52,928 nucleotides of DNA, taken from assembly GCF_900176405.1 (NCBI RefSeq), contig NZ_FWXJ01000017.1:1-52928 (forward strand), written 5' to 3'. Origin of the DNA: Polynucleobacter kasalickyi. GTDB lineage: Bacteria > Pseudomonadota > Gammaproteobacteria > Burkholderiales > Burkholderiaceae. Below are positions 1-7,333 of the stretch, one piece after another. The translations under genes were made by a program, and so were the position numbers. The notes under the pieces are model-generated. The model saw only the letters and a program-made list of their open reading frames with translations, was not told where the DNA came from and did not search any database. How positions within the stretch are numbered: position 1 is the first letter of the stretch; the number at the start of each line of letters is the position of its first letter.

Positions 1-523
1 AATTTCGCTTTGTCCATCTTGCAAGTTTCCATTTTGTTGCCATTGTTGGCAGATTAATACAAAATATCAACTTACACAAAATTATTTACAGCCTCTAAAC
101 TTTTGATACTTTGATAACTTTTTTAACTTTAAACATATTTAACATTTTGAGTAGGCACCCTTCTTGGCTTAATCTTTTTTATAACTCCGATTTTATTCTT
201 TTTATAACTCCGAAAGATACTTAACTCAATTCCTAAGTTAGTGATTTATATGGCATTAGTTTGCCAATTTTTTTTAGTGTTTAAACCCATCCGTAACAGT
301 TCCTAAACAACTGATTTAAATGAGTTTTTTTGAGCATACTATCTTTACTATTTCCTTTAATTCTCTAATAAAAGGTATTTGATAAAACTTGATTGTTTTT
401 CAAATAAAGATTCAGCTATCTATAAACTATCGAAATCTGTCGAAATCTATTTTTTTAGACCTAATAAAGGGCTTAATTCCCCTCTAGTGCTTACATAGTG
501 CTTACATAGCGAGATATAAAGAA
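1..523. other. AT-rich stretch with no convincing gene
   Basis: No frame here looks like a normal gene. A short plus-strand frame enters from the left edge and stops at 104-106. It is Cys-rich (a CPSC followed by CCHC) and could be the tail of a zinc-ribbon protein, but only 34 codons are visible. Three short tandem direct repeats are visible: about 14 bases containing TTATAACTCCGA (copies near 176-189 and 201-214), GAAATCT (near 431-448), and AGTGCTTACAT (near 486-508). They may mark decayed sequence or simple slippage. The stretch lies downstream of the tRNA-Thr gene. Confidence 0.5.
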
Positions 524-557
524 AAAGGGCTTGAAGTCTATTGACTGCAAACCCTTT
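518..557 (-). terminator. Rho-independent terminator of tRNA-Thr
   Basis: On the minus strand a 15-base arm starting AAAGGGTTTG (557 down) pairs with an arm ending CAAGCCCTTT (down to 524). There is one mismatch, one G-T pair and a four-base loop. A T-rich run follows the stem. It begins seven bases after the tRNA CCA end, which suits termination of the tRNA transcript. Confidence 0.8.
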
Positions 558-564
558 GTTTATT

Positions 565-640
565 TGGTGCCCCATGTCCGACTCGAACAGACCACCTACT
601 GATTACAAATCAGTTGCTCTACCAGATGAGCTAATGGGGC
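565..640 (-). tRNA. tRNA-Thr (anticodon UGU)
   Basis: The minus strand folds into a full 76-base cloverleaf. The acceptor stem is GCCCCAT/ATGGGGC, the D stem GCTC/GAGC, the anticodon stem ACTGA/TCAGT with loop TTTGTAA (anticodon TGT), and the T stem GTCTG/CGGAC with TTCGAGT. The 3' CCA is encoded. The UGU anticodon reads ACA and other ACN threonine codons. It sits 25 bases downstream of sspB and has its own terminator. tRNA-Thr genes are common integration sites, but I saw no repeat of its 3' end in this window. Confidence 0.97.
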
Positions 641-665
641 TTTAATTAAGAATAGATATTTTATA

Positions 666-1097
666 CTACTTTACTAACTTTAGATGAGATTTTACTTTGT
701 TTGTTGTATCTTGGTTCTCTTTTGTTACTTTCGTACTTGATTCTGGCTTCGTTTCCGGAATATGAACTGGAAAACTCATCCCCTGACTATTCTCTTTTGA
801 ATAGATTGCCATGACATGCGTAATCGGCACTAATAGCTCTTTAGAGATGCCATTAAATCTTGCTTTAAAACTAATCCATTCGTTATCAATTAAGAGTTCC
901 TGACATGCTGTAGGTCCGATGTTGAGAACAATCTCATCTTTTCTTACATACTCAATAGGGACTTGCACGGTTTCATCAACAAAAACTGACAAATATGGAG
1001 TAAAGCCAAAGTCAATGCACCATTCATGCAAAGCCCTAATTAAATAAGGCTTTGTACTCGGTACCGACGTTCTTTGCGCTTCGTCTCCAATTTGCAT
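666..1097 (-). CDS. sspB: Stringent starvation protein B (ClpXP adaptor)
   Basis: SspB tethers ssrA-tagged peptides from stalled ribosomes to the ClpXP protease and also delivers other substrates. The 143-residue protein has the typical N-terminal block TKPYLIRALHEWC (about residues 16-28), the substrate-binding beta fold (about 30-110, with PIEYV, VLNIGP and FNARF-like segments), and a long polar tail. In the family such a tail ends in a short ClpX-binding motif, here probably the terminal basic SHLKLVK. It starts one base after the sspA stop and has no clear ribosome site of its own, so translation is probably coupled to sspA. The first eight residues before the conserved block are unusual and the exact start is uncertain. 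Confidence 0.93.
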   Translation of the reverse strand: MQIGDEAQRTSVPSTKPYLIRALHEWCIDFGFTPYLSVFVDETVQVPIEYVRKDEIVLNIGPTACQELLIDNEWISFKARFNGISKELLVPITHVMAIYSKENSQGMSFPVHIPETKPESSTKVTKENQDTTNKVKSHLKLVK

Positions 1098-1098
1098 A

Positions 1099-1710
1099 TT
1101 AACGACGCATTACTTTTTCAGATGGTGTTAACGCCTCAATATAAGCTGGACGACTGAAAATTCTTTCCGCATATTTGAGCAATGGCGCTGCATTTCGTGA
1201 CAAATCGATACCATAATGCTCGAGACGCCAAAGCAATGGTGCGATTGCAACATCTAACATGGAGAACTCTTCACCTAACATGTATTTGTTTTTTACGAAA
1301 ATTGGCGCTAACATCGTTAAACGATCTCTGATGGCAAGTCTTGATTTATCAAGAACCGCTTGAGCAGCTTTGCCTTTTTCATTTTCTAAAACAGACACGT
1401 GTACAAACAACTCTTTTTCAAAATTAAATAAGAAAAGTCTGGCGCGTGCTCTTGCCACTGGATCAGGCGGCATTAATTGTGGATGTGGGAAACGCTCATC
1501 AATATACTCATTGATGATGTTTGACTCATACAAAATCAAATCTCTTTCGACCAAGATTGGAACTTGACCGTAAGGATTCATTACTGAAATGTCTTCTTGT
1601 TTGTTGAATAAATCAACGTCACGGATTTCAAAATCCATCCCTTTTTCAAACAAAACTAGGCGGCAACGTTGTGAAAATGGGCATGTTGTGCCCGAGTAAA
1701 GAACCATCAT
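1099..1710 (-). CDS. sspA: Stringent starvation protein A (GST-fold RNA polymerase partner)
   Basis: SspA is a glutathione-S-transferase-fold protein that binds RNA polymerase and alters promoter use in stationary phase and stress. It is not known to be an active transferase. The 203 residues show an N-terminal thioredoxin-like half (VLYSGTTCPFSQRCRL near residues 3-18; NPYGQVPIL near 45-53; ESNIINEYIDERFP near 62-75) and a helical C-terminal half. Length matches the family. The gene follows petC and precedes sspB on the same strand, the usual arrangement in Burkholderiales. The next residue after the initial Met is also Met, so the start may be three bases later. Confidence 0.95.
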   Translation of the reverse strand: MMVLYSGTTCPFSQRCRLVLFEKGMDFEIRDVDLFNKQEDISVMNPYGQVPILVERDLILYESNIINEYIDERFPHPQLMPPDPVARARARLFLFNFEKELFVHVSVLENEKGKAAQAVLDKSRLAIRDRLTMLAPIFVKNKYMLGEEFSMLDVAIAPLLWRLEHYGIDLSRNAAPLLKYAERIFSRPAYIEALTPSEKVMRR

Positions 1711-1786
1711 AGGAGCATTTCCTTATCAACCATAAATAGAAAAGCAGACGACCTCGGTCATCTGCCTAAGCTCACATCAAAGAATA

Positions 1787-2557
1787 TTAATGAATACTCT
1801 TCCAATAAGCTGCATTCAATCTCCAAGCGAAAATTGTAAATACCGCTAGGAATAGTAACACAATAACACCAATTCTCTTGCGTTCTAACTGGCCAGGCTC
1901 ACTCATCCAAGTTAAAAATGCCGTCAAATCTGCCATATTACTATCGTATTCTTGCTGATTCATTTTGCCAGGAGTTAATTGCTCGTATCCAGCAAAATGA
2001 TGTTCGCCAGCACCACCGTGCGCACCAGCAACCTCTTCAAATTTTGCCACGCGCTCTCCTTGCAACTCCCAAAGAATATGTGGCATACCAACGTTTTTGT
2101 AAACTAAATTATTCCAACCGGTTGGTCTTGAGTCATCACGGTAGAAAGTACGCAAATACGTGTAAATCCAATCTGAGCCTCTGGATCTAGCTTCAACAGA
2201 TAGGTCTGGTGGTGCTTTACCAAACCACTCTTTTGATTCTTTTTCTGCCATGGAAACTTTCATCAAGTCCCCAACTTTTTCACCGCTAAATAAGAGGTTC
2301 TGTCTGATTTGCTCATCAGTTAAACCGATATCTCTCAAACGGTTGTAACGCATACTCACTGCACTGTGGCAATTCAGGCAATAGTTCACGAAAATTTTCG
2401 CTCCATTTTGTAAAGCACTCATATCGTTTAAACGATCTGGGGCTTTATCGAGAGGAAATCCACCTTCATTCGCTACGCCAATACTTGCAATAGAAATACT
2501 TAAGGCAACTAACGCAGCTTTAAAAAAACTTGAGATTGTATTCATTTTATTATTCAT
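1787..2557 (-). CDS. petC: Cytochrome c1 of the ubiquinol-cytochrome c reductase
   Basis: This is the membrane-anchored cytochrome c1 of the bc1 complex, passing electrons from the Rieske protein to soluble cytochrome c in the periplasm. The 256-residue product has a signal peptide (about residues 10-29, ending SIGVANEG), a heme c site C60-L-N-C63-H64, and a C-terminal membrane anchor (about 230-248). I start it at the ATG at 2557 because an AAGG lies nine bases upstream and just past the petB stop. A much longer frame is open upstream but only overlaps petB. A second ATG four codons on (2545) is possible. It is third in petA-petB-petC. Confidence 0.95.
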   Translation of the reverse strand: MNNKMNTISSFFKAALVALSISIASIGVANEGGFPLDKAPDRLNDMSALQNGAKIFVNYCLNCHSAVSMRYNRLRDIGLTDEQIRQNLLFSGEKVGDLMKVSMAEKESKEWFGKAPPDLSVEARSRGSDWIYTYLRTFYRDDSRPTGWNNLVYKNVGMPHILWELQGERVAKFEEVAGAHGGAGEHHFAGYEQLTPGKMNQQEYDSNMADLTAFLTWMSEPGQLERKRIGVIVLLFLAVFTIFAWRLNAAYWKSIH

Positions 2558-2568
2558 TATTTTCAACC

Positions 2569-3966
2569 TTAATGCGCTGCAAAAATAACACGGTCTGGAA
2601 CTTGTTTGAATTGACCCATCTTGCTCCAGTATGGCATTGCTAAGAAGAAACTGAAGTAGAAAATAGTACAAGTTTGAGCAATTTTCTCGGCCGTAGGTGA
2701 CGGTGGCTGAATACCCAAATATCCTAGGATCACAAAACAAACAACGAAAACACCGTAAATATATTTATGGAAATCAGGTCTATAGCGAATAGATTTCACA
2801 GGTGAATTATCTAACCATGGGAGGAAGAAGAAAATTACAACAGAACCACCCATTACTAATACACCCCAAAACTTCGCATCAAAAAAGTGGAAGCCTAATC
2901 CTAAAGCAAGCAAAATTCCTGCAAAGATCGCTTTAGTTCTCATCGCCGCACCTCTAGAGGCCATCCAGAACATGACTGCTGCAAAGATCCACATTGGAAT
3001 CAAGAACTCTGAAGTGGTCGCACGAAGCATTGAGTAGAACGGTGTGAAATACCATACCGGTGCAATGTGTGGAGGCGTTTGAAGTGGATTGGCAGGCACA
3101 AAGTTATTCGCTTCTAAGAAATATCCACCCATTTCAGGAGCGAAGAAAACTACAAAAGCGAAAATCATTGCAAAGACACCAACACCCATCACATCATGAA
3201 CAGAGTAGAACGGGTGGAAAGGGATACCATCTAATGGAATACCTTTGGAATCTAAATTTTCTTTGATTTCAATACCATCAGGGTTATTGGAGCCCACTTC
3301 ATGCAAGGCCACAATGTGCGCAGCGACTAGACCAACTAATACTAGCGGAATAGCAATCACGTGGAATGAGAAGAAGCGATTCAATGTAGCGTCACCAACA
3401 ACATAATCACCACGAATCCAAAGTGACAAATCTGGTCCGATGAGAGGGATTGCTGAAAATAAATTCACAATAACCTGTGCACCCCAGTAAGACATCTGAC
3501 CCCAAGGCAACAAATAGCCAAAAAATGCCTCAGCCATTAAGCACAAGAAAATCGCACAACCAAACATCCATACTAATTCACGTGGCTTACGATAAGAACC
3601 ATAAATTAATCCACGGAACATGTGCATGTAAACGACGATGAAAAACATCGATGCGCCGGTTGAATGCATATAACGCACCAACCAGCCCCATGGTACTTCA
3701 CGCATGATGTACTCAACAGATTGGAAGGCTTTTTCTGCATCAGGTTTGTAATGCATTACTAGGAAAATTCCAGTAATGATTTGCAAAGCTAATACGAGGA
3801 TTGCTAAAGAGCCAAAAAAGTACCAAAAGTTAAAATTCTTTGGCGCGTAATACTCAGTTAAATGTCCCTTAATAGTAGCTGTTAATGGAAAGCGGGAATC
3901 AACCCAGGCCAATAACTTTTCGCCACTACTTGCATTTGCTGGAACTTCTTTTTCATGAAATGCCAT
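2569..3966 (-). CDS. petB: Cytochrome b of the ubiquinol-cytochrome c reductase
   Basis: Cytochrome b carries the two b hemes and the quinol oxidation and quinone reduction sites of the bc1 complex in the inner membrane. The 465-residue protein has multiple membrane helices, the heme-ligand helices (RYMHSTGASMFF and FFSFHVIAIPL regions) and the GYLLPWGQMSYWGA segment. The Qo-site motif, PEWY in mitochondria, reads PVWY here (IAPVWYFTPFYSMLR). From family knowledge this form is usual in beta- and gammaproteobacteria, so it is not a defect. The gene lies 11 bases downstream of petA and 11 upstream of petC, which fits one operon. Confidence 0.97.
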   Translation of the reverse strand: MAFHEKEVPANASSGEKLLAWVDSRFPLTATIKGHLTEYYAPKNFNFWYFFGSLAILVLALQIITGIFLVMHYKPDAEKAFQSVEYIMREVPWGWLVRYMHSTGASMFFIVVYMHMFRGLIYGSYRKPRELVWMFGCAIFLCLMAEAFFGYLLPWGQMSYWGAQVIVNLFSAIPLIGPDLSLWIRGDYVVGDATLNRFFSFHVIAIPLVLVGLVAAHIVALHEVGSNNPDGIEIKENLDSKGIPLDGIPFHPFYSVHDVMGVGVFAMIFAFVVFFAPEMGGYFLEANNFVPANPLQTPPHIAPVWYFTPFYSMLRATTSEFLIPMWIFAAVMFWMASRGAAMRTKAIFAGILLALGLGFHFFDAKFWGVLVMGGSVVIFFFLPWLDNSPVKSIRYRPDFHKYIYGVFVVCFVILGYLGIQPPSPTAEKIAQTCTIFYFSFFLAMPYWSKMGQFKQVPDRVIFAAH

Positions 3967-3977
3967 TACTTATCTCC

Positions 3978-4610
3978 TTAAGCTTTCTTGTCTTCACCAA
4001 TCAAAATCTTGGTGTCGGTTAAATACATATGTGGTGGCACTTCTAAATTATCTGGTGCAGGCTTGTTTTTAAATACACGGCCAGCCATATCAAAAGTAGA
4101 ACCATGGCATGGGCATAAAAAACCACCTAACCAATCACCTGGCAGTGAAGGCTGAGCACCTTTGTCAAATTTGGCGTTTGGAGAACAACCCAAATGAGAA
4201 CAAATACCCACCCCAACAAAATATTCAGGCTTAATCGATCTTCCTTCGTTACGAGCATATACTGGTGTTAAAGCATCCGGAGATCTTTCAGATTTCGGAT
4301 CTGCTAAGTTAGCATCATTTTTATTCAGATCTGCAACCTGCTCAGGAGTTCTGCGGATTACCCACACAGGCTTACCACGCCACTCAATAGTTCTGAGTTC
4401 ACCAGGCTGCATACCTGTGATATCCATTTCTACCGGAGCACCAGCAGCTTTTGCTTTCTCAGAGGGTGCAAAAGTATTAACTAAGGGCAAAACTACACCA
4501 GCCCCACCTATTCCACCCATAACGGAAGTGGCTATTAACCAGTTGCGGCGATCTTTGTTTAAATCAGCAGAGGTTTCTGGCTGTACATTTGTATTTTCTT
4601 CAGCGCTCAT
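3978..4610 (-). CDS. petA: Rieske iron-sulfur protein of the bc1 complex
   Basis: This 2Fe-2S protein takes an electron from quinol and swings to cytochrome c1. The 210 residues show a twin-arginine leader (RRNWL at 21-25) followed by the single membrane anchor (about 26-47), as expected for a Tat-exported Rieske protein. The cluster ligands are C137-S-H139-L-G-C142 and C166-P-C168-H169. I start at the ATG at 4610; the preceding codon is GTG (4613) and could also be read. A GAGA about six bases upstream of the ATG may be the ribosome site. It is the first gene of petABC. The Tat components that would export it are encoded at 15993-17714. Confidence 0.97.
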   Translation of the reverse strand: MSAEENTNVQPETSADLNKDRRNWLIATSVMGGIGGAGVVLPLVNTFAPSEKAKAAGAPVEMDITGMQPGELRTIEWRGKPVWVIRRTPEQVADLNKNDANLADPKSERSPDALTPVYARNEGRSIKPEYFVGVGICSHLGCSPNAKFDKGAQPSLPGDWLGGFLCPCHGSTFDMAGRVFKNKPAPDNLEVPPHMYLTDTKILIGEDKKA

Positions 4611-4653
4611 CACAATCTCAATAAATTATTTATAAGAGTATTCCCTAAGCGAC

Positions 4654-4659
4654 ATTATA
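4654..4659 (-). promoter_or_regulatory. Putative -10 box for petABC-ssp
   Basis: On the minus strand a perfect TATAAT lies about 44 bases upstream of the petA start, in the spacer shared with divergent mscL. No good TTGACA is seen at 16-18 bases, so this is a weak call based on the -10 alone. Confidence 0.35.
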
Positions 4660-4721
4660 AACAACCTTTTTGAAAATGATTGCGCTGATGCCCAATATTC
4701 TCTCTAAGGTCTTAATTTTCG

Positions 4722-4727
4722 TATACT
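4722..4727 (+). promoter_or_regulatory. Putative -10 box for mscL
   Basis: TATACT lies 44 bases upstream of the mscL ATG, in the spacer divergent from petA. No clear -35 box is visible at the normal distance, so the call is tentative. Confidence 0.3.
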
Positions 4728-4770
4728 ATTCTTGTACAAAATAGTGCGAAATTTTTATTCGGAGAAAAAA

Positions 4771-5217
4771 ATGTCAATCATTAGTGAATTCAAAGAGTTT
4801 GCAGTTAGAGGAAACGTAATGGACCTAGCTGTTGGTGTCATTATTGGTGGTGCCTTTGGTAAGATTGTCGACTCTATGGTCGGCGATATCATTATGCCGG
4901 TCATTGCATTTATTACTGGTGGTGGCATTGACTTTAGTAACTTATTTATTGTTCTTGGCCATATTCCTGAGGGAGTGAATAGAACGTATGACGCACTGAA
5001 GAAAGCCGGAGTTCCGATGTTTGCTTACGGTAACTTCTTCACTATTCTGTTGAATTTCATTATTCTTGCTTTTGTAATTTTTCAACTTGTTAAATTGATG
5101 AATAAAATTCGACTTTCAGCAGAAAATGAAGCTGCCGCAGCGCCAGAACCTGCTCCAGCACCAATATCTGAAGAAGTAATGCTTCTTCGCGAAATCCGTG
5201 ACAATTTAAAAAAATAA
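4771..5217 (+). CDS. mscL: Large-conductance mechanosensitive channel
   Basis: MscL is a homopentameric inner-membrane channel that opens under membrane tension and releases solutes during hypo-osmotic shock. The 148-residue product begins [22 protein letters not shown], the typical N-terminal amphipathic helix leading into TM1 (about 17-45), and has a periplasmic loop, TM2 (about 75-98) and an acidic/Ala-Pro cytoplasmic helix ending [11 protein letters not shown]. The start at 4771 is preceded by GGAG at seven bases. An ATG 39 bases earlier is in frame but lacks a ribosome site and adds residues absent from the family. The protein is slightly longer than E. coli MscL (136 aa). Confidence 0.97.
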   Translation: MSIISEFKEFAVRGNVMDLAVGVIIGGAFGKIVDSMVGDIIMPVIAFITGGGIDFSNLFIVLGHIPEGVNRTYDALKKAGVPMFAYGNFFTILLNFIILAFVIFQLVKLMNKIRLSAENEAAAAPEPAPAPISEEVMLLREIRDNLKK

Positions 5218-5243
5218 TTCGTTTTACTGCTCGTTTTTAATCT

Positions 5244-6008
5244 CTATACGGGGTTTGGAATATCAATAAATTGGCATTCCAAACCAAATTTTTCTTGTAT
5301 GTGCTCACCAAGAGCCGTGATGCCACACCTTTCAGTAGCATGATGTCCTGCCGAAATGTAAGCCACATTAAACTCTTTGGCTAGGTGAAAAGTGGGTTCC
5401 GAGATTTCACCACTGACATAGGCGTCAACCTTTAAGTCAATGGCATCTTTAAAGTAATGTTGGGCACCCCCCGTACACCAAGCAATATTTTTCACCCTTT
5501 TGGTCATATCACCGATGATTAAGGGTTCGCGGTTTAACACTTTGGTCACGTGCTGACCCAGATCTTGTAAAGTATTTCTTTTAAGAGCTAGCTCGCCAAA
5601 CCACACCATGGGATTTTGTGGATGTTGGCCTTTAATTTTAATATTCAACAATTTTGCTAACTGGACATTATTTCCTACTGCCGAATGATTATCTAAGGGC
5701 AAATGGTAAGCAAATAAATTAATTTGATGGTCCATCAGTAACTTTAGGCGATCATATAACTGACCAATGATCCTAGCATCATCATTCCTCCAAAACCAAC
5801 CATGGTGCACAATGATTGCGTCTGCATTGGCGTCTATCGCTTTTTCGATGAGGTCTTTTGAAGCGGTTACCCCACAAACAATTTTTTTAATTTGCTCTTT
5901 ACCCTGCACTTGCAAGCCATTTGGGCAATAATCTTTGAAATCCGTTGTCAATAAATAACTTTCTAGATATTCTGATAACTTATTACGGTTAAGTGATTTT
6001 TTCTTCAT
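5244..6008 (-). CDS. Nif3-like dinuclear metal centre protein
   Basis: Belongs to the Nif3/YbgI family (NIF3, Pfam PF01784), toroidal hexamers with a two-metal site of uncertain biochemical role; some members are annotated as GTP cyclohydrolase I type 2. Visible metal-site segments are VHHGWFWRN (near residue 70), AYHLPLDNH with VGNN (near 100), and ISAGHHATE with a following Cys-Gly near the C-terminus. The 254 residues match the compact bacterial form without the PII-like insert. I use the ATG at 6008; the frame continues three codons up to a TTG at 6017, in the 31-base spacer shared with the divergent protease gene. Confidence 0.9.
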   Translation of the reverse strand: MKKKSLNRNKLSEYLESYLLTTDFKDYCPNGLQVQGKEQIKKIVCGVTASKDLIEKAIDANADAIIVHHGWFWRNDDARIIGQLYDRLKLLMDHQINLFAYHLPLDNHSAVGNNVQLAKLLNIKIKGQHPQNPMVWFGELALKRNTLQDLGQHVTKVLNREPLIIGDMTKRVKNIAWCTGGAQHYFKDAIDLKVDAYVSGEISEPTFHLAKEFNVAYISAGHHATERCGITALGEHIQEKFGLECQFIDIPNPV

Positions 6009-6039
6009 TGTTTTCAATCTGATTAAAGAGATATGTTTT

Positions 6040-7251
6040 ATGGCTAAACGATTATGGTTAATTTTTGCTCAAGTAACAACAGTTTTCCTAGCAATCATTT
6101 TTGTTATTAGTACTTTAAAGCCGAATTTATTATCGGGTTTGAATGTTTTTAGCCCCATTTCTTCGATTACATTAAAGGAATCCGCTAGTAGTTCTGATAT
6201 TGTCTCTCCCGGCTCCTATCATGATGCAGTGAAGCTTTCTATGCCAGCAGTGGTGAATATTTTTGGGAGCAAAACTGAACAAGTCGCAAAACCTCGTAAT
6301 CCCCATAAATCAAAACCTTCGCAAAAACCTACGCCAAATAGTCAAGAAGAGTGGTTTAACTTTTTCTTTGGGGATCCCAACAGTCAACCAGATGAATCCC
6401 CTGAATTTAGTACGGGTTCAGGCGTAATTATCAGTAAAGAAGGCCTGATCATGACCAACCATCATGTCATCGAAGGGGCTGATTTAATTGAGGTTGCACT
6501 AGGAGACGGGCGAAAAACGAAGGCTACTTTAGTAGGTAGTGATCCAGATACTGACGTGGCAATTTTAAAAATTGATTTAAAAGACTTACCTGAACCTATT
6601 GTTTTAGCTGATATTGGTTCTGTGCGGGTTGGAGATGTCGTACTTGCGATTGGCAATCCTTTTGGGGTCGGACAAACTGTGACTTCTGGCATCGTATCTG
6701 CGTTAGGGCGCGATCATCTAGGCATTAATACTTTTGAGAATTTTATTCAAACTGATGCCGCCATTAACCCAGGCAATTCTGGAGGCGCTCTCGTCGACAC
6801 CCAAGGTCGTTTAATTGGTATCAATACGGCTATTTTTTCAAAAAGTGGTGGCTCTATGGGAATCGGCTTTGCGATTCCTGTCAATCTGGCTAAACAAGTC
6901 ATGGAATCGATTGTTAAAACCGGCTCTGTAACTAGGGGTTGGATTGGCGTTGAACCACGTGAAATTTCCCCTGAAGTAATACAAGCGTTTCAATTATCTG
7001 AAAATGCAAAAGGGGTTTTAATTTCTGGAGTGCTGAAAAATGGTCCCGCTGAAAAAGGTGGTATTAAGCCTGGTGATTTACTTAAACAAGTGAATGATCA
7101 AGCAATTATTGACGTCAAAAGTTTATTAAATGCCGTTGCGAACCTGCAACCGGGTACAAATGCTAATTTAAGCGTGGATCGTAAAGGCCAAACGATTAAT
7201 TTTGCAGTAGTGATTGGGACCAGACCATCTCCTAAAGAAGTAAAAAGATAA
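6040..7251 (+). CDS. Membrane-anchored trypsin-like periplasmic protease with one PDZ domain (DegS/AlgW/DegQ type)
   Basis: A HtrA-family serine protease for periplasmic quality control or for regulated cleavage of an anti-sigma factor. Residues 7-25 form an uncleaved N-terminal anchor. A Ser/Lys/Pro-rich linker (about 83-120) precedes the protease domain. The triad is H142 (in TNHHV), D172 (in TDVAI) and S247 (in NPGNSGGA). One PDZ domain follows (about 295-390, with GWIGV near its start). A single PDZ and a membrane anchor resemble DegS/AlgW more than two-PDZ DegP, so I leave the gene symbol blank. It is divergent from the Nif3-like gene and convergent with fic. Confidence 0.93.
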   Translation: MAKRLWLIFAQVTTVFLAIIFVISTLKPNLLSGLNVFSPISSITLKESASSSDIVSPGSYHDAVKLSMPAVVNIFGSKTEQVAKPRNPHKSKPSQKPTPNSQEEWFNFFFGDPNSQPDESPEFSTGSGVIISKEGLIMTNHHVIEGADLIEVALGDGRKTKATLVGSDPDTDVAILKIDLKDLPEPIVLADIGSVRVGDVVLAIGNPFGVGQTVTSGIVSALGRDHLGINTFENFIQTDAAINPGNSGGALVDTQGRLIGINTAIFSKSGGSMGIGFAIPVNLAKQVMESIVKTGSVTRGWIGVEPREISPEVIQAFQLSENAKGVLISGVLKNGPAEKGGIKPGDLLKQVNDQAIIDVKSLLNAVANLQPGTNANLSVDRKGQTINFAVVIGTRPSPKEVKR

Positions 7252-7289
7252 TATTTTTAACTATAAGACTAGCTTTAACTTTCTATTTG

Positions 7290-7333
7290 TAGGTAATATT
7301 TTCAAACTCTCCTTCGTCTAAAAATATTACCTA
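7290..7333. repeat. 13-bp inverted repeat between the convergent protease and fic genes
   Basis: TAGGTAATATTTT (7290-7302) and AAAATATTACCTA (7321-7333) are perfect inverted copies around an 18-base loop. The right arm ends exactly beside the fic stop codon. There is no T-run after the stem on either strand, so it is not a textbook terminator, but it may protect or end both convergent transcripts. Confidence 0.7.

Noticed and set aside
41..43. Possible minus-strand ATG start of a gene leaving the left edge
   Set aside because: Only 14 codons are visible and there is no ribosome site; it cannot be told from chance.
2558..2740. 61-codon upstream extension of the petC frame
   Set aside because: It overlaps the 3' end of petB in another frame and is not family-like; the ATG at 2557 has an AAGG ribosome site.
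3030..3060. PVWY instead of PEWY in cytochrome b as a possible defect
   Set aside because: This form is usual in beta- and gammaproteobacterial cytochrome b, from family knowledge, so it is not unusual here.
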